Assembly: GCA_029891385.1 (NCBI GenBank) | Contig: CM057224.1 | Span: 806,001 to 870,000 of the forward strand | Direction of reading: 5' to 3' | DNA: 64,000 nucleotides | Source: Erythroxylum novogranatense | Lineage: Eukaryota; Streptophyta; Magnoliopsida; Malpighiales; Erythroxylaceae | Shown here: positions 36,321-49,965 of the stretch, one piece after another | Layout of the letters: the number at the start of each line of letters is the position of its first letter | Position numbering within the stretch: the first letter of the stretch is position 1 | Translations under genes and position numbers: made by a program | The notes under the pieces: generated by a model | Seen by the model: only the letters and a program-made list of their open reading frames with translations | Told to the model about the DNA's origin: nothing | Databases searched by the model: none

Positions 36321-39300
36321 GGCTCAAGCTTCAATCTTGGAAGAGGAGTGCTTCTCCCCTGGAAATCTTTTTTTTTTTACATTGATAAGAAATTAGTTTA
36401 TTAATAACATTGTCAATAAAAGATATAAGAATACATTGCATTTAAATTTTTATAATATTTAATTTTATAAAAATCTTCTTTTAATGTTAATTAAATAAAA
36501 CACATATAACATAATTATTATATATAAATTAATCAAAATTTATTACATAATAATTTAATGCAAATCTTAAATTTGGCTTGAATCAATTAAGTTCATATAA
36601 ATTAATAAATTAATACAACTATAGTAATAATTTTTTCAAAATTTCTTAAATTATAAGAAAGTTCTTTATTCAGGTTTGTATGTGCAAACCAGGTCTAAAC
36701 CTTGAGCTCTGACTTAGTCTAAAACCTGAACTAGATTGCGCTTGAAGTAAGTTCGACTAAATTTTTTAAAAAATTTAAAATATTATTATTTTATTTAAAA
36801 ATTGGATAGTTCAAGCTTGAATCTGACTCAAAATTTATTTTTTTTAAGATCCAGCTCGGATCGAAATCTAATTAACCCTCGTGGAATTCATTAACTTTGA
36901 ATTAAGCCAAAAACCAAATTAAGCAATTTGTCTCATTCTTAATCCTGACAAAATTGGTCTTAACCAGCTGCGTTGGGAACATATCAGAGCAGGTAAGGCT
37001 ACACCAAACCATACCCACCAAAAGCTATACCAAAGCTGCTTCTTCAGTCACTTCCTGCTTCCTACTAGACCCAAAAAAAGGCCACTCAAGCCACCTATGC
37101 ACATGCACCCATGAGCCACCATTAGCCACTATGAGCCACCATTGAGTTCTGTGTTTAGACTTTAGAGCTCTCTGTCTTATGTTTCCTTTCTGTGAGTGAG
37201 TGTGAATGATTAGCCAGATATAGTTGCAGCTAATGTGAAATTAAGAAGCTTCTTTTGTTCAGATTTGTGTCTTGTCAAGACTAGTGACTACTGCCCTTTT
37301 CAAACCTGACATCTCCACTTTTTTTTTTATGACAGAACACAACAAGTTGCATAGTTCCAATGAATTAATAATATTAAAATTATTTATTTTAAAATATTAT
37401 TAAAAATATTCAAAATAGCTCCATTTAATTTTATAATTAATTAAAATTTTGAAAAACTTACTTAATTTTAAAGTGTATAATGTATATTACTTAAAACTAT
37501 TAATTGAAATATTAAAATAATAATTTTAAAATTAATTAAAATTCAAATATTTAATAATATAATAATTTATTTAATAAATTATTCAAAATATATTATATAT
37601 TATTTTATATAAACCTATAAGGTCAAATTTTACCGACCAGAAAAGAAAGGAGACCCTACCGACACATTATGATTAACTGTTCACAATAAGTGCATCGATG
37701 TCAATTTTGTATCTAATCATGATGCCTAGAACCGTCGAGCCAATAAACTCCTACAACATATTGTGCCTCATAGTGTGGCTTCTATGATTAGTTATATACG
37801 TTAAATTTTATAATATATAAAAATAAAATATATTATTTTATGTACCAAGTTTGAGCTGTCCATCTTATTGTAATATAAAAATAATAATATCATTTTGAGT
37901 AAAATTTATTATTTTAAATTTTAAATTAAAATTATGCTTTATTAAATTTTGAGCTTCAAATCTATTTAAAATTTAGGTTAAGCTTAAATTCAAATAACAC
38001 GAACCTTACCCTTACGATCAATTCTATCTACAAACTTTGGATGCCACGTTTTATTATCTTTAAAAGTTTAATTGTTTAAATCTAATTAAACTCAAATTTG
38101 AATTGTAAATTTCATGATCATTCTCATTTTAGATCAGGCTCGAAAAAGATCCAACCTCTTACCAATCCTATCCTGTAGACTTTGGATGTCACATTCCAAT
38201 ATGTTTGAAAGTCCAAACCTTAGTTGAATTTTGAGGTACCATCATCGTCAATTGTTGGGAAAAAGCTTTGTCTTAGTTGTTCCAAGTCTTCTGATACAAG
38301 AAACCGACCAAAGCCAACTAACTATGGTCGAAAACCCAACAACTTGGGAAAAAATTTAACACGGATTTAGGTTTATCCTTCAGCCACAACCTCAGTAACT
38401 AATCCCTCACATGAGAACTATTAAAAATATGATTTGGGTTTTTAAGAATTGAGTTAACTAAGTCAAATTCCAACAGCTCCTTACCAGCCAGAAATACTTG
38501 TGCATGGAAAGTTTCTTTTGGTAGGTATGAGTATAAAATAGTAAAATACAAAGACAACAATACCATTATCAACAACAGCATCTATTATAACCTTACTAAT
38601 ATTCAGATTACGAAGATGTTTAATAATACACAATCTTATTTTTAATTAATAGAAGTTATTTTTATAAAATAAAAGGGAATAAGTTAAAATATTCTTTAAA
38701 TTTATTTTCTAATTTTAATTTTCTAAAAATTTTAATTTTGATTAAAAGTAACGAGAAATTATACATGTCATAAATATCACACTTCTATCAATCAAATATT
38801 ATTTACATAACAATTTAACCTAATCTTTAAGCTCAGATGGAATTAACTAAATTTAATTTTAATTAGTAATTATTTTAAATTATTGATTTTAATTTAATTT
38901 AATTTCTTTAGATCAAGTTTAAATATTGACTTGAATTAATATATTAACGACCTTTTATTAATCCACAATTTTTTTAAAAATAATTTTGATGAACTCCTCC
39001 CTTCTAACAAACCTACTGAATCAGGAGACTGCTGTGGATTGGTGAGAGTTGAGATGAACAGGTACAACTAATGATATTGGTGTCACTATCTCTACCATAA
39101 GCACGAGCATGGCCATAACTAATCATCGCTATGATAATCAAATCTTAAGGACCACTCGCTCACTTGCTCACTCTTTTACATGTAGGAGACAGCGACCTTT
39201 CACAGCTCGTGCTGCTCCTGATTTTCAGAATTGAAAGCCATTGTTGCTCTTGAAATGATTATTCATGGTGGGACTAACTTTGTTGCTATCCATATCCATA

Positions 39301-39559
39301 CACATTGTAAATTCCATTTGGCCCAAAGAGTCTATTTAACAGAGAGTTTGGGATTCGTGACATGAGCTCGAACTAGATGGGATCTCGGGTGGTTCGAACT
39401 TCGAAGTCTAATGGACTTGGGCTAAAATTAATTATTTTATTTTTATTTAAAGTTTAAATTATTTGATTTAATTTAAAAATGACAAAATGATTTGGTTTTT
39501 CTTATCTCACTCTTCTTTTTTAAAACAAAATCAATTTCGATAGCATTAATCAAAAAGTC
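36321..39559. other. Intergenic, AT-rich, no gene seen
   Basis: Mostly AT-rich DNA. At about 36690-36885 there is a CAGGTCTAAACCTTGAGC / GATCCAGCTCGGATCG stretch resembling R3 flanks. A GAGCCACCATTAGCCAC.. direct repeat lies near 37110-37145 in a short chance ORF. No RNA gene is recognisable. Confidence 0.4.
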
Positions 39560-39639
39560 AGGGGAAAATCCTAACTACAACAACTAGCATATAAATATGA
39601 GACCCTTGTTAAGTTACAAGCCTTTACATTGGCTTGCCG

Positions 39640-41190
39640 ACGAACTCAATAGACCTTGATATCAAATTCAACGCTTAATAATTTTTTACATTCTAAGATA
39701 ATTCCACTAAATTCAGTGCAGTTATCGTTAAAATTATTTATAATAGAAACTAGTTTGTGGGCATCTGAGTAAAAAGCCCATCGGTCATGACAAAGAGGCA
39801 AGACTCAAGTTAATGATTCCCGCAGTACTGCAGCCTCAACCACATCTGAGTTACAATGTCTTACAAAATGACCAGATATTGCTCGCACGATGTTTCCTTC
39901 CCCATCTTAGCATACAACCCCATATCCATATAGGCATCTCTCAAAAAAAGTTCCATCGTCAACAAAGCACAACCAATTAAGTTGTGTCTCTTCTCCCAGC
40001 CCTTCCACTATCCCACTCCCCTCCACTGTACAGACTTGCATGAGTCTGTGTCATATTGGCTTGTTACCAATCATTAGTATAGCCTAACGCCATGCAATAT
40101 AAGCCAAAAGAGGAGTACCTTTTGGCTGCTTAAATCCAATCATTACCTGCCTGTCATAGTTTTGAAACTAGTGAGCACCATTGAATCATCCGTACCGTCA
40201 GCTCCCTCTCACACACTTCCGCAAACCACTGATTAAAATCCACCCTCACTTGCACAATACTGCCACCTCCCCAATGAGCCCACACTGACTGAGCCTCCGT
40301 ACAAAAAAGTAAACATGGTCAACATCCTCCGCTTCCTCGCATTGGACACATTTAACGTTGATGTTTATATGTCTCTGTATCAGCTTGCAACAAGTGGGTA
40401 AAATGTCTCTCAAAGCTCTCCACGTGAAAATTTTAAGATTAGGAGGCATGGTCAATTTCTATAACTTCCCCTCAAAAATCCCCCTCCACTCGCCCATGCA
40501 CCCTTTCCGCGTAATTCAGACGCAATTGGTAGTCTAACTTTGTTGTATAACAGCCATCACAGGAATAATGTCAAATACGACAATCATCATGATGTCTCCT
40601 CCCCACTGGAATGGTCAGGATGGTTCGAATATCCTCAGTTGAAAATAACTCCTACATCATATCCAAATTTCAGCCCCTCCCATTCAAAAGAAACAAGTCC
40701 TTCACTATTAAGATATCCAACGTGGCTTAATCCCCTACAACACATAATTCCCCATTCTCCCTAGGAAGCCAAGGATCATCTAGCACCCAAATGAATCTCC
40801 CATTCCCAACAGACCATCGAAAATCATGCTTCACCACATCATACGCTCGGAAAATACCTCTTCAAGTGAAACTTGGATTGGACTCCAATCTAACTGACAA
40901 AACATTCTCCCCTAAAAAATATCTAGCTTTGTAAATCCGATACAGAAGAATATTAATATGACAAAGAAGTTGCCATATCTGCTTTCCAAGAAGTACAATA
41001 TTAAAGCAGTGTAGTTTTCGAAAGCCTAAGCCACCTTCCTCCTTCCGCACATACATACGCTTCCATGAGAGTCAATGGATGTTCCTCCGCTTATCCTACT
41101 TTTTGCCCCACTAAAAAAAATTCATTATCTGTTGAATCTCGTCACATGTAGAAATAGGTAGCATAAAGACACTCATACATGGACTTTAAG
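39640..41190 (-). mobile_element. Decayed LINE (L1-type) reverse transcriptase/RNase H fragment
   Basis: On the minus strand, from 41190 downward, the translated pieces follow the order of the C-terminal half of plant LINE ORF2. They read SVFMLPISTCDEIQQIMN, then HWLSWKRMYVRKEEGGLGFR, a FRWSVGNGRFIWVLDDPWLP piece, a zinc-binding RT region (PPNLKIFTWRALRDILPTC, with CVQCEEAEDVDH), and an RNase H-like piece ending DAHKLVSIINN. Stops (for example at Trp codons near 40859 and 41105) and frame changes break it throughout, so it is a relic. The N-terminal endonuclease and RT core are absent, as expected from 5' truncation or later loss. Confidence 0.85.
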
Positions 41191-42054
41191 ATGACACAAA
41201 CTAAAATTTGTTCAAATTTAGCAATTTTAAATAGTTCGAAACTAACCTAAAGTTTAGTCAAATCAGATTTTAGATGGTTAGAAACCCAATTGCATACGAA
41301 TCAAAAGTAAGATTAATTTAAAACGAGACATCGTTTTGTATATGATAATTTGAGTTTTAAGTCAACATGAACCTAAGTTTACTTTTAAGTTTAAAACTTT
41401 AAAATAACATAAATTTAACTTAAAATTCGATCAAATCGATTTAAATATGTTAATTTCGAATCGAACCATAGCAAGAAAAATGCCTTGCTTATTGGATAAT
41501 TTTGTCATTTTTCGTAAAGTTTGACAACTATTAATTATAATTTTTAGTTTTTTAATAGATTATTGGTTAAGTTACATAATTTGATACAAATAAAGATAAT
41601 AAAGTGGTCCAATAAATGATCTAAATCAATAGGTAAAAGTTTAGACAAAAAATAGATCTCAATTAGTCTGGACTAGACCCATATCGATTTTATGATGAGG
41701 AAGCCCTATATAAAAACTATATATATAGGTTAAAGTCTCCTGCAGTTGCTCATATCAATCGTAAGCATAAGGATTTTTTGATTCGTTAAGAGAGCTTACG
41801 TTTGAAGAAAATTGTAAAAAGACTTTACTCATATCCCAGAGATGAGTTATCGTAAAGACAACGATGAATTCGCGCTCGTTTCGGCTTCGTAAAACTCATT
41901 CGAAGTTATGAAGACTAAAATTAGGTATTTATGTATTTTTTGTTTCTTACCATTTCACATTCAATCCATGGTACATAACTAAGGTATTACGTATTACAGT
42001 GCTTACTAACGAGAGGATTGGAACGTGCAGAAATCTATATAAGAATATATGTAA
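41191..42054. other. Intergenic, no gene seen
   Basis: AT-rich sequence with an ACATCGTTTTGT core near 41330 that resembles the R3 centre, but without matching flanks. Confidence 0.35.
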
Positions 42055-42310
42055 AGGTGGTAATAGGTCGGGTTGAGTCGGGCTCATCCAAGACTAAAAC
42101 CAAGTAGACAGCTTTTGCTTAGGTCAAAATAGTCAGGTCTGAGCCTGAATCTAAGCTCGACACTACCTGATTTGATTTTTTATTTTTTAAAATTTATAAA
42201 TAAAAATAAAATTATTTTGTCTTATAATTATCGAATCTCAGGCCGGACGACCCGATTTTAATTTTTTGAAAAACATCATGTCTGCAGTCTGCCTATTGTT
42301 CTCAGGAGGG
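42055..42310 (+). repeat. R3 repeat
   Basis: Starts GGTGGTAATAGGTCGGGTTG and later has TTATTTTGTCTTATAATTAT and GGCCGGACGACCCGATTTTA. The GGTCGGG..CCCGA arrangement matches 50427-50617. The right end is uncertain. Confidence 0.5.
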
Positions 42311-42587
42311 GGCGGGCCTGGGGCCATCCTGCGTTCATGGCATGTGGGATCTGATTGTGTATTTGGAGTTGTGGTCATATAAAACGTAAATGCTTCCTTT
42401 TAAGTTTATTTGTCAAGGAATAGGTGATAATTTATTAAATAATTATAGAGAAAATATCTATATTAGTTTCCAAAACTTTTCCGCTTATTATTTAAATAAT
42501 TTCCTAATTTTTAAAATTGTTGAAAAACATTTTGTAATTCACACTTTTCTACAATAATTCCATTAGGCCAATAAATTTTAATTAATT

Positions 42588-42945
42588 TTAATATTTTCAA
42601 ATTTTGACTGAAATTTAAATTGATAAGAAAATTTAAGTTTAAAAGATTCAATTAGTATTAAATCATTAAAAATCAGTTAAAATTGAATAAAATTAAAAAT
42701 ATTGAAATGATTAAGAATTATTGTCTTTATTTATAAAAAATTAAAGTTTAATTAAAAGTTTGTTAAATAAAATTAATTGTTTATAAAAACTTATTAGTTT
42801 ATGAAATTGACCAATTAATTAATAAATTCATCCATTTTTACAACAAAATTTATTAAATTAAATCCAATCAAAAAATAAAAATCTAACCAAAAATAACTAA
42901 TTTAAGGATTTCATTGTTTGAATTAGTCCGTTTTTAACGATTGCT
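42588..42945 (-). repeat. R1 repeat
   Basis: AATATTTTCAAATTTTGACTG at the start, then AAGTTTAATTAAAAGTTTG, GACCAATTAATTAATAAATTC and AGTCCGTTTTTAACGATTG at the end, in R1 order. Confidence 0.75.
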
Positions 42946-43073
42946 CAATATCACTACAAATGTCATTAATCGACCTAAATTCAAAATACTCAATCCATCT
43001 AAACTTAAATTAAGGACATCTATGAAATCTTGATAAGTACTGTCAACCATAAACTCAAATCAACTCACAGTGA

Positions 43074-43770
<697 letters not shown>

Positions 43771-43955
43771 ATTGGATTTGCTAGGAACAAGTTCTGTTAA
43801 GCACTTGGCCTGCAAGTAAAAGACGGTGGACCAAATTAGTCAAGTCAAAAAGTTAATTTTTCATTAAGCTTTTCTCTTACCATTTTGACAATATATACAA
43901 ATAGAATTTAATCCCAAGAATTTAAAAAAATCATTTACAACAAAACATAAATTTA

Positions 43956-44335
43956 GGGACTGTTTGTTTGTTTGTTTTTTTTTTTTTTTCTGTTTTTGTT
44001 GTCATTTTTGTATAAAAAAAAACAGGAAGTAAAATATGTTTGGCTTATTCATTGCAATTTTTATTTATGAAAATAAAAAAATCACAATAGTTTTACAAAA
44101 TAAAAAACATCGTTTCTATAAATTTTAACAACATGTTTTCTTCAATGAAAATCAACATATCCTCGCTTTTATCTCTAAAATAATAATAATAATAATAAGT
44201 AAAATTTTATAATAATTAATAATAAGATAATTAATTTGGTATAATAAAATTAATAATAAAATAATAATATTAATAGTATTAAAAATAGTAAGTAGAAAAT
44301 TTATAAAATAATTATTAATAATAATATTATTAACA

Positions 44336-44371
<36 letters not shown>

Positions 44372-44435
44372 GAATAACTTATTAAAATTAATAATAATAA
44401 TAATAAATAAATAAATAAATAAGAATAAGAATAAC

Positions 44436-44502
<67 letters not shown>

Positions 44503-44550
44503 TGATGATGATGATGATGATAATAATATAATAATAATAATAACTTATTA

Positions 44551-44588
<38 letters not shown>

Positions 44589-44730
44589 GTTTATTAGAAA
44601 TCTCAACAAAACATATTTTATATCACAAATCTTAACTAAACAGATTTTCTTTTTTTTGAAAAAAAAAACATAAAACAGAAAACAAAAATAAAAATAACAA
44701 TGAAAAGCAAAAGTAAAACCAAACGGTCTC
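43956..44730 (+). mobile_element. Tourist-like MITE with expanded (TAA)n core, copy 2
   Basis: 775 bp. Ends are GGGACTGTTTG and (inverted) GAGACCGTTTG. The target duplication is TTA at 43953-43955 and 44731-44733. The left and right arms align with those of 13961-15171 (GTTTGGCTTA, AACATCGTTTCT, ATTAGAAATCTCAAC). The core has one AGTAAGTAGAAAATTTATA unit near 44289, long TAA runs, and a GATGATGATGATGATGAT stretch near 44500. No ORF is meaningful; the long minus-strand frame is repeat translation. Confidence 0.85.
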
Positions 44731-44741
44731 TTAATTGTTTT

Positions 44742-44966
44742 CAATAGTAGGCCTCTAGATAAGGCTTAAGTTCAAATTGACTGGAGAATCAATTATTTTA
44801 AACAAAATAACATCGATTTTTTTAAAAAAATTAAGTTCGGACAAACTTGAGTCTAGATAATTTAAACCCAAATTTAATTAAAAAAAGTTGTTCTGCAATT
44901 TTAATTTTAAAATTTATTCTAAAAAAATTGACGATGACTCATGGGTCAAATCATTGTCATTCCTAA
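44742..44966 (-). repeat. R3 repeat
   Basis: Directly follows the MITE. Contains a weak AACATCGATTTTTT core, TTAAGTTCGGACAAACTTGAG and an end TCATTGTCATTCCTA similar to the ATTGACATCCCTA-like end seen in other R3 copies. Confidence 0.45.
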
Positions 44967-46242
44967 TTATAAATTTTTTTAATAATCAAACTCTTTTTTT
45001 TGTTGAATAATAGTTAAAGTAAATTTAGAATGTGATTTTTCGTTACATTAATTGAAGTAACAATCCATATGTGTCTTTAGAGCATGTTGGGTTTATAAGT
45101 CCAAGTTGATGTGTATGTTATGGGCTTTGCGGTGTTAGTATGTGATAAGTGTCAAAGTCTCATGAGCCATGGCGACCGAAAAAAAGAAGAAGAAATATTT
45201 ACTTTTATATGGTATTTGTTTCTCTTTTCAATTCTTATAGGTTGAGACTAAGTTTAAATTTTTAAAAACTTAATTAAGAATTGAATTTAAATTTGAAAAT
45301 AAATTCACAAAATTTAAGAATTAAATTTAAATTATAAAACAAAATTAACTAAATATGAAATATTTATAAATAATTTATAAATACTTTAATATATAATCGT
45401 TATTCAATATTTATTTAAAAGTAATTAAAATTAATATATTATTAAAATGCTCAAATCTTATTATAGTAAACGTTTTATAATTGTTTATCTATTTTTATGA
45501 ATCATGATTCATATTTTGCATGTATTATTCTAAGATATTATATTCTTATTTCAAAATAGTTTTATATTTTTATTTTATTTAACACATAATTTATAACAAT
45601 AATAACATCTTAATAAGAATCTTGCTAAGGTACAAGATTTGAGGAGGTTCATAAATATATTGTCTTATTCCTAGTTAATAAAGACGTTATTTTCAATAAA
45701 CTCATATAAAAAAGAAAAAATGAAAAAATATTTTGAAATAGTTAAAACAATTGCCAAATACATAAACAAATAATTGAATAAATCAAAAATATATAATAAA
45801 ATCAAAATAAGCATATACATACAAATAAAAGTAAGTAAATAAATAAATAGATAAAAATAAAATAAATAAATAAATCAAATAATCAATATTAAAATAATTA
45901 AATAAATCAATAAAATTATAACTATAAAACTCTTTGATGGGTTAACACTCCCATAAAATATAGTTAACCTAATTGTTAAACAAAAGAATTTATCTTTTTA
46001 CTTTAGGAGGATTCTCTTGTCACATATACTCCTGAAGTGTTGCTCCATTTAAGTTACCCTAATTTAACACGGAGAATTATATCATCAACTTCTCGTTATT
46101 GCTTCGGATGAAAAACGTAAGGTACTTAAAATAATATTTACGTGATATAACTTTTGTATCAATCTTTATCTTTGCATTGAATGCAACTATGTGACTTGAA
46201 AAGTTACATTTTAAATATTCGATCTTAACTTTTAATTGGTCA
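44967..46242. other. Intergenic, AT-rich, with a SINE tail at about 45593-45705
   Basis: No gene. On the minus strand about 45593-45705 reads GAAAATAACGTCTTTATTAAC, GGAATAAGAC and a CCTCCTCAAATC block, then a TTATTATTGTTAT tail. That is the SINE-tail layout also seen at 26291-26400. The rest is AT-rich, with AATA-type simple repeats near 45830-45920. Confidence 0.45.
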
Positions 46243-46705
46243 GGTTTATATTAGTAGAGTTTTGTCAGTAGAATTTTTTTTGTAAATATTTTTGAGAATA
46301 ATTTTTAAAAGCTAATTAACTGTTTGATTGTCATTTAAAAATAGTTTTTTAAGAACTTCATATAGTAGACTGTTTGACAACATAAAATAAAATAATTTTA
46401 ATTTTAACTATATTTTATTTTGTAAAAAATTCATGCATATAAATATTATTTAAAGTATATTAAAATGCAAAGAATAATATATTAATTATTATATAATTTT
46501 AAACCATACGAAACATAAATAAAATATATCTAATCAAATCTTTTATATAGATTATAATATAAATAAGACTAATATAAAAGTAAATATTAAAATATATAAA
46601 AAAAGTCAAATAACATTATATAATTCTCAAAATAGACGTGAATATGAGTTTGTGGATATTATAAAATTATATGTAAAGCATAAGGGTAAAAAACTAAAAT
46701 ATACT
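46243..46705 (+). repeat. R2 dispersed repeat, copy 2
   Basis: Collinear with 13355-13850 (see shared blocks there). Beyond the shared part, 46706-46920 ends TTAAAAAGCCTATCCAAATA, a kind of end seen in plant MITEs, so the complete element may be about 680 bp with copy 1 truncated. Confidence 0.7.
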
Positions 46706-47278
46706 CATTTATTGATATGAAAATCTATCTGAAAAGTCATTTGATAAGTTTTTTTAAGACTTCAAATTTGAGCTTATTCAAAAGTTGTATTTTGGCTGCT
46801 AAAATCTCATATTTATTAAATAAGTTTTTTATTTTACAGTCAAACATTCATTGAAAAAAGGCTTTGTGATTAAAAACAATACTTTTGACGTTAAAAAGCC
46901 TATCCAAATAAACATTTAGTCTTACTTAATTTTAAAAATCTTATATTTTAATGTAAGCGAATAAGTACTTATTAAAAATTTTATATTTTAAATTAAACAA
47001 ATCTAGTAGTATCTAGAGTGAATATACCCATTTTTGACTCATCTTGAAAAGAATATTATCTTATTAAAGAGTCGTGAGCAAGCTTGCAATTCAAAGAAAC
47101 GACAAGTACTTTGCGGGTCACTTGAAGAACGAGTTGGCTCTACCGCCCAGCCTAGAGACCAGCAATTCAAGACCAAGCATATCCCATCCAATCCCGTTTC
47201 ATAATCAATTATTGTTTAACGAAAAATTAAAATAATTATTTAATAAATTAAATAACATACTTAATTTAAATAATTGTT
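46706..47278. other. Intergenic, no gene seen
   Basis: Includes the possible extension of R2 to about 46920. The rest is AT-rich with a less AT-rich stretch at about 47080-47200 that has no recognisable content. Confidence 0.35.
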
Positions 47279-47291
47279 ACACTTCAACTCC

Positions 47292-47516
47292 AAAACGTAG
47301 GAGAGTGGGTAAGGGGCTCTTATAATTTAAGTGAAGTCACGGGTTCGAATCTCCCTCATATATGCAGCCATTTAAAACTTTGAACTAGAATTTTGTCTCT
47401 CATAAGGGGCTTACTCGACTCCAGCGGAGATTAATCTAAATATGAATGATTTAAAGGTACCTTCATATAGTTAGGATCCTCCTAAAATACCTTGTGAGCA
47501 ATCAAAAAAAAAAAAA
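47292..47516 (+). mobile_element. Complete tRNA-derived SINE
   Basis: A 225-bp element with an A-box-like TAGGAGAGTGG near the start, a B-box GGTTCGAATCTC about 40 bp later, a tRNA-unrelated body and a poly(A) tail of 14. It is flanked by a perfect 12-13-bp target duplication, CACTTCAACTCC (47280-47291 and 47518-47529). Together these are diagnostic of retroposition. It encodes no protein and would have used LINE enzymes in trans. Confidence 0.9.
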
Positions 47517-47640
47517 ACACTTCAACTCCTTATCATTTAATAAATTAAATATATAATTCGATACAACTAATTGTTAGGCTTCAACTTCTTATTTTTAACA
47601 TTAAGTATACCAAAACTCTTGAAAGTAATTAGTGATATTT

Positions 47641-47988
47641 TTTAATGATTAAAAAACTCGACTAGTTCAATTGGTTCAATTATAAAACTTTGATCCATTT
47701 AGTTTGAATTTCAATTTTTTAGTTCGATTGACTTTAATAACTCTTGTTGTTAAAATTAATTAGTTTATTATTTAATCAATCGATTTTGTAAATTAATAAA
47801 TTATTATAAACTAAAATAAATCAATTAATTTTATCTAATAAGTAATATCTTTCAATCATATTTTAAATTATTTAATTTTATTTAATTATAGTCAGTTTTA
47901 TGACGATCTAATCTTTGTTAAATCTTTTAAATATTAAACCTCTCATCTTATTAATTTAACTTTTAGTCAGGTTTTTAGAATATTGTAA
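47641..47988 (+). repeat. R1 repeat
   Basis: TTTAATGATTAAAAAACTCG at the left end, then TTGTTGTTAAAATTAATTAG, CTTTAATAACTC and TTTTAGAATATTG at the right end, in R1 order with inverted ends. Confidence 0.75.
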
Positions 47989-48887
47989 CTTTTTTTTAGT
48001 TTCAAACTTATGTTACTAATAACGTTTTCGCTTTAATTTTATATTTTAAAATTATTATTATAAGCTGATTTTGATATTATTTTTCATCAAAACTCAATAA
48101 TAAATAGTGAAATAATGCCTTGTGTCATTATTATGTGAAACAATATTTATATAATACTTATCTTTTACGCTACATAATACAAATAATGCAATGTCCTTCA
48201 CTATTTTCTAACAAAATTGATGATAGAAATACACTTTAAGATCAATAATAATTCTTAAAAATAAAAATTAAAGTACAAAATTAAATTATAAAAGGGTATG
48301 ATATAATTTATAAAAAAGATCTTATAAAATTAAATTTAAACCATAAATTCTTTAAATTTTTGTAAATGAAAATCTCACATCAACCTCTAACATACAATAA
48401 TATGGATAATCTTTTTAGCCCTAAGGTCCCACCAAACCAATAGATATATCCTATGGAGTATGTGGACCTAGTAAAGTATTTAAATGCATGGCGTGACACT
48501 AACAATTATGTAATATCTTTACAAGTAGGAGACAAAGTGAGTGGAAGATGGTGAAGGCGTTGGCCATTGTTGTTGTGACATGCTTTTTTTTATTTTTTTT
48601 TTGGGTTTGCTAAGCTTGTCTCGTATAAAAATCCTTAAGCTCATAACTTCATGGGACCATGTTGCCAACTTGGTTACTTCAATAATTTGCAATTCGAAAG
48701 CGACGCGCGCGCACACACCTATGTATATTCGTACGTATCATATCATATGTTACATAGAAAATGTCAAAAAGATACTATTTTTCGAAAATGAAAAAATATA
48801 TAATAAGACATATTCCTCTTATTTTTATTGATTAAAAAACTTACAGTTCAAATTATAATTAAAAGAGTATAATTCACTCTTGACAAT
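47989..48887. other. Intergenic, no gene seen
   Basis: AT-rich. Overlapping ORFs on both strands at about 48519-48831 surround a CGACGCGCGCGCACACACC string; neither resembles a protein family. Confidence 0.35.
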
Positions 48888-49275
48888 AATGATTAAAAAT
48901 TGAATCGATTTGACCAATTTAATAATGAAGATCTTGAATGATAAAATAATTATTTTTAAGAACACGGATTATTTAAGCGGTTCAATTTATTTTAATAATT
49001 TTATTATTAAAATCTAATCAATTAATTGACTAATTTTGTAAACTAATTGATTTTTACAAACAAAAATAAACAAATTAATTTTTATTTAACAATTTTCTTT
49101 TCAATTAAGCTTCAAATTTTTAATAAGTTAGAATAGTCATTTTCAATCATATTTCAAAATTTTTAATTTTATTCAATTATAAACTGGTTTTAGACGGTCT
49201 AATATCAATTGAATTTTTAAACCTTAACCTCTTGTATTCTTGATATAACTTTTAGGTCGGTTTTAAAACATTGTT
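48888..49275 (+). repeat. R1 repeat
   Basis: ATGATTAAAAATTGAATCG at the left end, CTAATCAATTAATTGACTAA, CAATTAAGCTTCAAATTTTT and GGTCGGTTTTAAAACATTG at the right end. Confidence 0.75.
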
Positions 49276-49809
49276 TGAAGATGCATTAAAATTCATAAAT
49301 ACCAATTAGACTAAAATTAGTATTTAAATTCAAATTATTAATTCATCAAATAATTTATCAAAACACATAATCTATAGTTATTATGTACATTCAAATTTTA
49401 TTTAATATAGATTAAAAGAATAATAGCAGTGAATCATATTATTATAACATTATAAAAGAATTACTTATGACTCCTCCCTTTAGTTTTATAGTAATTCTTC
49501 CCAAATTTAGAATTATTATTATGAATTCAAAGTGCACTTAAATATCATTCGTGTTCATTCATTTAGACTTTTAAGATTTTGCACATTGGAGAATTCAAAA
49601 GTTTTGCATTATCAATTACTTAAATATAACATGTCACTTCACTTAAATTTACATGAACGTATAATTAATAAATTAGTATATAAGTTAGTTTAGTTTATTC
49701 CTATTTTTTAATGATGATGTACGATCAATTTTCGGTTTAAAAACATAATTTTAAAATGATAAAAGAAAACTAACAAAAAAACAAAATATAAATTGAAGTC
49801 CCTTCTGAC

Positions 49810-49957
49810 CAGGGACGGAGCTGTCTTCAAAAATTTTCACATGAAAATTATTATTTTATGTTTTGATCCTATAAAAGATAAAATTTTGCTTTGTTAAAAT
49901 TTTGCCATTTTAAAATAAAATTTTGCCCTATTTAAAAAATTTATGGATCCATCCCTG
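49810..49957. mobile_element. hAT-type MITE, 148 bp
   Basis: Inverted ends CAGGGACGGAGC and (read from the right) CAGGGATGGATC, 10 of 12 identical. An 8-bp target duplication with one change, CTTCTGAC (49802-49809) versus CTTCTAAC (49958-49965), flanks it. Ends beginning CAGGG with an 8-bp duplication are characteristic of the hAT superfamily. The interior is AT-rich with direct AAAATTTTGCC repeats. Confidence 0.75.
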
Positions 49958-49965
49958 CTTCTAAC

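Noticed and set aside
36954..37145. A 63-codon plus-strand ORF with a GAGCCACCATT direct repeat
   Set aside because: It has no recognisable domain, start context or neighbouring exon, and looks like chance.
47292..47370. A functional tRNA gene at the B-box GGTTCGAATCTC
   Set aside because: It cannot form an acceptor stem or cloverleaf, and it is followed by a SINE body and poly(A) tail with a target duplication.
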